Assembly (NCBI GenBank): GCA_003561515.1 | Contig: PWWL01000330.1 | Span: 1 to 37,002 of the forward strand | Length of the DNA stretch: 37,002 bases | Source of the DNA: Balneolaceae bacterium | GTDB lineage: Bacteria > Bacteroidota > Rhodothermia > Balneolales > Balneolaceae | Reading direction: 5' to 3' | Made by a program: the position numbers and the translations under genes | Notes under the pieces: generated by a model | What the model was told of the DNA's origin: nothing | What the model saw: only the letters and a program-made list of their open reading frames with translations | Databases searched by the model: none | Part shown: piece after piece, positions 33,898 through 37,002 of the stretch | Layout of the letters: each line of letters opens with the position of its first letter | Numbering within the stretch: position 1 is the first letter of the stretch

Positions 33898-35466
33898 TTA
33901 GTTACTTCGTACAAGCTCTTCTTCCAGTTCTTCAAGAGACTTGTTCTTCGTTTCGGGTACCATCTTCAAAACGAAAATGAGCCCGGCGGCTGCGAACAAG
34001 CCATAGATTAAAAATGTAATGCTGTTGCCCAGGTTGGCAAGCTCCCAGGGAAACACCAGCTGGACAAGGAAGCTGACGGCCGAATTGATAAATCCTGCCA
34101 GGGAGATGGCAAGGCCTTTTACCCTAAGAGGAAATAGCTCTGAAAACATTACCCACATTACCGGCCCGATGGATATGGCAAAGGATGCCACAAAACCTAA
34201 TATAGCAAATAGAATCAGGTTTGGATTAATGTCGATTGCAGCCGTGATGAGTGCAGATTCATGCTCGATGGCGGCTTCTTCACCAAGCGATTCAGTAAGG
34301 ACCCTCCTGAACATGACGTCGTTTGGATAGGTTATACCCTGCATATTTGCGGTTAGCAACTCCTTATCCACCGGAATTTCAAGCTGCTGGATGCTTTCTT
34401 CATCCAACTGATAGGTCGCTGAATGAAATCCATAAGAGAGCAAAAGCATCGTAACCGCGATGCCGGCCATGCCAAAAATAAGCAGCGGTTTTCGTCCCAG
34501 CTTGTCGATGAAGAGAATGGCCAGTATGGTGAATACAAGATTAGTCAAACCCACCAGAATAGCTTGCATAAAGGATGCATCGGTGCCAATGCCCGACTGT
34601 TCAAAAATCATCGGTGCATAAAAGAAAACGGCGTTTATGCCAGTTATCTGCTGCAGTACGGCAAGTGTAACGCCAATGATGAGTACCAGCCTCAGCGATG
34701 GATGAAAAACTTCCTTGATTGATACTTTCTCTTTATTCTTATCCGCTTCAAGGCTTTGGAGTACATCCTGTATCTGGGATTCAGCCTTTTCTTCACCTGC
34801 GATAAATGTCATGGTTTTCCTGGCTTCGGCAAGCTGGCCAACCATGATTTGCCAACGGGGACTTTTTGGTACAAAATAGAGGCCGAGAAAGTAGGCGATA
34901 GCAGGGAGTGTTTCAATTCCCAGCATCCATCTCCACTGATGCTCATTTATTAGCAGACTTTGCACCCAAGAGGCATCCGACTGAGCCCATCTAAGAATGA
35001 GGTAGTTTGTAAAAAAGGCGACCGAAATACCTATTACAATATTAAGCTGGTTAAAGCTAACAAGCCGGCCTCGCATTTTAGGTGGAGAAATTTCCGCAAT
35101 ATACATTGGCGCAATAATGAGGGAAGCACCCACACCCAGGCCGCCGATCATCCTGAAGATAACAAGCAAGGCAAACGTAGGTGCCAATGCTGAACCAATG
35201 GCTGAAACCGCAAAGAGAATGGCCGCTGCTTTCAATATGGTTCTGCGACCGAAACGATCGCTCAATGGTCCGGAGACGAGCATGGCCAGAGTGGCAGTGA
35301 GGGTAAGTGAGCCAACCGCCCATCCAAGCTGAAGTTTAGACAGGCCGAACTCAGGCTCAATAAACCCGACAACTCCGGAAATTACGGAGGCATCGAAACC
35401 CATTAAAAAACCTCCCAGCGCAACAATCAATGCTACCCGGGTTACAAACATTTGTTTGCTGCTCAT
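33898..35466 (-). CDS. MFS sugar porter (XylE/GLUT-like) monosaccharide transporter
   Basis: This 522-residue, 12-helix inner-membrane transporter belongs to the sugar porter family. Landmarks: GFLMGFDASVISG in helix 1, GPLSDRFGRR after helix 2, APMYIAEISPPKMRGR after helix 4, VPKSPRW in the central loop, LAVLQQITGINAVFFYAP in helix 7, DKLGRKPLL, and the closing VPETKNKSLEE. An extracytoplasmic loop of about 60 residues between helices 9 and 10 is longer than in short porters. It probably takes up glucose released from glucan outside, with H+. It faces the glucan operon convergently and has an unusual direct repeat in its upstream region (35497-35573). Confidence 0.93.
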   Translation of the reverse strand: MSSKQMFVTRVALIVALGGFLMGFDASVISGVVGFIEPEFGLSKLQLGWAVGSLTLTATLAMLVSGPLSDRFGRRTILKAAAILFAVSAIGSALAPTFALLVIFRMIGGLGVGASLIIAPMYIAEISPPKMRGRLVSFNQLNIVIGISVAFFTNYLILRWAQSDASWVQSLLINEHQWRWMLGIETLPAIAYFLGLYFVPKSPRWQIMVGQLAEARKTMTFIAGEEKAESQIQDVLQSLEADKNKEKVSIKEVFHPSLRLVLIIGVTLAVLQQITGINAVFFYAPMIFEQSGIGTDASFMQAILVGLTNLVFTILAILFIDKLGRKPLLIFGMAGIAVTMLLLSYGFHSATYQLDEESIQQLEIPVDKELLTANMQGITYPNDVMFRRVLTESLGEEAAIEHESALITAAIDINPNLILFAILGFVASFAISIGPVMWVMFSELFPLRVKGLAISLAGFINSAVSFLVQLVFPWELANLGNSITFLIYGLFAAAGLIFVLKMVPETKNKSLEELEEELVRSN

Positions 35467-35496
35467 GTTAGCTCAATTGAAAGTGAGATAGGTAGT

Positions 35497-35573
35497 CCCC
35501 AAAAAATCGATGTCATAGAACTACGTCACGTTAACATATACGCAGGTTGAATAAAACCCCAAAAAAGCGATGT
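35497..35573. promoter_or_regulatory. 17-bp direct repeat, exactly 60 bp apart, upstream of the sugar porter
   Basis: CCCCAAAAAATCGATGT at 35497-35513 and CCCCAAAAAAGCGATGT at 35557-35573 differ in one base. The nearer copy ends about 30 bp before the transporter start codon (minus strand). The repeat in a gap between argJ and the porter, in phase to about six helix turns, looks like a pair of binding sites for a regulator of the transporter. No regulator identified. Confidence 0.5.
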
Positions 35574-35744
35574 ACAATCTACATGCAGGAAGCCGGTATT
35601 TGCAAAGCTGCAACATTCATGTTTCCCGCTATTATAGTACTGTAAAAGCCTCGCAGATGCAATCTAAAGTGGTACTTTTATGAACTTTGTGATTTGAAAC
35701 TCGACGTTTTTCCACTTGCTCATCGCGAGATAGTTTCAGGAGTT

Positions 35745-36956
35745 CTACGTGGTATATTCAGCATTAATTCTGACATACTCGTATGAGAAGTCGGAACCCC
35801 AGCCTACAGCCTCTTCATCACCCTGATTCAGGTCAATCACAATGATGATGGTGGATGATTTCATCACTTTCTCGAGCTTTTTTCGGACGCCGTCAACCGG
35901 CTGTGCTTTTTCGAGAACCGGGTAGAGCTTGTTCATTTCGGTGCCCAGGAAGAGATCCAGATTGTCGGGGTTAAAATCGACCCCGGCACGGCCGGCTGCT
36001 GCAATAATACGGCCCCAATTGGGATCGGAACCGAATATAGCGGTTTTCACCAGGTTGGAATTGGAAACGGTTCGTACAATCTGTCGCGCATCGATTTCCG
36101 ATTTAGCGCCTTTCACCCGGTACTCAATCAGTTTGGTTGAGCCCTCGCCATCCGATACAATCAGCTTGGCGAGGTGTGCGCATAGCTTTGTGAGATGCGA
36201 GAGGAAAAGATCGTAGTTGGCGTCTTTCTTTTTGATCTCCCTGTTTCCGGCTTTGCCGTTGCTCATTATGGCAACCATATCGTTGGTGGAGGGGTCGCCG
36301 TCAACCGTGATCATGTTAAAGGATTTATCCACTGCGTCTCTCAGGGCTTCATTCAGTAGTTTTGAGCTGATGGCCAGATCACACACGATAAATCCGAGCA
36401 TGGTTCCCATGTTGGGATGAATCATCCCGGAACCCTTGGCAATGCCGCCCATATTGATCTCGATGCCGTCGATCGTAAACGAGGTAAACCCTTCCTTTGC
36501 AAATGTGTCTGTGGTGAGGATAGCGTTGGCTGCCAGCGATCCGGCTATCTCCCGGTTCGAGAGTTTCTTCACGCTTTCGCGGATTCCCGCCAGAACTTTC
36601 TCAGTTGGGAATGGCTCGCCTATAATGCCGGTAGAGGAGACGATCACCGATTCTTTTGGAATTTTCAGCTCTTTGGCGGTGGTGTCGGCCATGGCTTTAG
36701 CACCTTCCCACCCCTGCTTGCCGGTACAGGCGTTGGCATTGCCCGAGTTTATCACAAAGGCCTGCGCTGTACCGTCTTTAATATGCTTTCGGCTCAGCTT
36801 AATCGGTTCGGCGCATACCACGTTGCGGGTAAACACAGCCGCTGCAGAGGCTGGCACCTCCGAGTAGATCAGGGCCAGGTCGCGCCGTTTTGATTTGATT
36901 CCCATGTGGGCTCCCCAACATGTGAAGCCGCGGACGTGAGTGATGTTTTTAAGCAT
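35745..36956 (-). CDS. argJ: Glutamate N-acetyltransferase / amino-acid acetyltransferase ArgJ
   Basis: ArgJ moves the acetyl group from N-acetylornithine to glutamate (and in some species uses acetyl-CoA) in arginine synthesis, in the cytoplasm. The 403-residue protein has VINSGNANACTGKQG (69-82), the motif VSSTGIIGEP (107-115), ILTTDT and GGIAKGSGMIHPNMGTMLGF, which carries the self-cleavage site. Thr185 is the expected N-terminal nucleophile of the beta chain. The residue before it is Gly, where Ala is usual. The C-terminus contains DPNWGRIIAAAGRAGVDF. The gene stands alone here, without other arg genes. No Shine-Dalgarno site, so the start rests on the usual family N-terminus. Confidence 0.94.
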   Translation of the reverse strand: MLKNITHVRGFTCWGAHMGIKSKRRDLALIYSEVPASAAAVFTRNVVCAEPIKLSRKHIKDGTAQAFVINSGNANACTGKQGWEGAKAMADTTAKELKIPKESVIVSSTGIIGEPFPTEKVLAGIRESVKKLSNREIAGSLAANAILTTDTFAKEGFTSFTIDGIEINMGGIAKGSGMIHPNMGTMLGFIVCDLAISSKLLNEALRDAVDKSFNMITVDGDPSTNDMVAIMSNGKAGNREIKKKDANYDLFLSHLTKLCAHLAKLIVSDGEGSTKLIEYRVKGAKSEIDARQIVRTVSNSNLVKTAIFGSDPNWGRIIAAAGRAGVDFNPDNLDLFLGTEMNKLYPVLEKAQPVDGVRKKLEKVMKSSTIIIVIDLNQGDEEAVGWGSDFSYEYVRINAEYTT

Positions 36957-37002
36957 TTAAATTTCGTGAATTTGAATGATTCGATAGTATGTTAAGCTCA
37001 AA

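Overview
The window reads as the chromosome of a heterotrophic, probably marine or saline bacterium of the FCB group. Balneolota or a near relative is my best guess, with moderate confidence. The support is indirect: many starts lack a strong Shine-Dalgarno site, lipoproteins with clear lipoboxes are abundant, a 6-bladed beta-propeller lipoprotein is present, and there are heptanucleotide tandem repeats and dispersed palindromic elements. No rRNA, tRNA, CRISPR array, transposase or phage gene was seen.

Left part (1-13 kb), housekeeping and miscellaneous genes: a truncated penicillin-acylase-family gene (-); divergent from it a 3-hydroxybutyryl-CoA dehydrogenase and a threonine aldolase, separated by two heptad repeat arrays; a beta-propeller lipoprotein (-); a SUMF1-fold protein; two Tat-type sugar-metabolism proteins (a Gfo/Idh/MocA oxidoreductase and a hydroxypyruvate-isomerase-like TIM barrel) separated by a strong terminator; ApbE; an MNT/HepT-type pair whose HepT lacks its N-terminus; and a membrane-bound metal-dependent hydrolase. 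Two copies of one nested palindromic element (about 120 bp) and one element of a different type lie between genes.

Central and right part (13.7-35.5 kb), a beta-1,3-glucan (laminarin-type) utilization locus. Leftward: LacI-type regulator then a cytoplasmic GH3 beta-glucosidase. Rightward: a clan GH-A glycosidase fused to an outer-membrane beta-barrel (interrupted by one in-frame TAG), a carbohydrate-binding-type lipoprotein, a GH16 lipoprotein, a large GH149-like beta-1,3-glucan phosphorylase (carrying an apparent -1 frameshift), a GH17 lipoprotein, a GPH-family symporter, two signal-less GH17 enzymes, a two-TM protein of unknown function, a second near-identical GPH symporter and, convergently, an MFS sugar porter. 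No SusC/SusD pair is present.

Inferred working model: GH16, the lipoprotein GH17 and the barrel-tethered glycosidase cut glucan at the surface or in the periplasm. The barrel may be the outer-membrane port. GPH symporters import oligosaccharides, which are finished in the cytoplasm by the two soluble GH17 enzymes, phosphorolysis to glucose-1-phosphate, and GH3. The sugar porter takes up released glucose. A CG-centred palindrome directly upstream of lacI is the best operator candidate.

The window ends with argJ (-). The two lesions, a TAG in the barrel fusion and a one-base loss in the phosphorylase, are the main oddities. They may be real decay, recoding or sequence error, and only reads or homologue alignments can decide.
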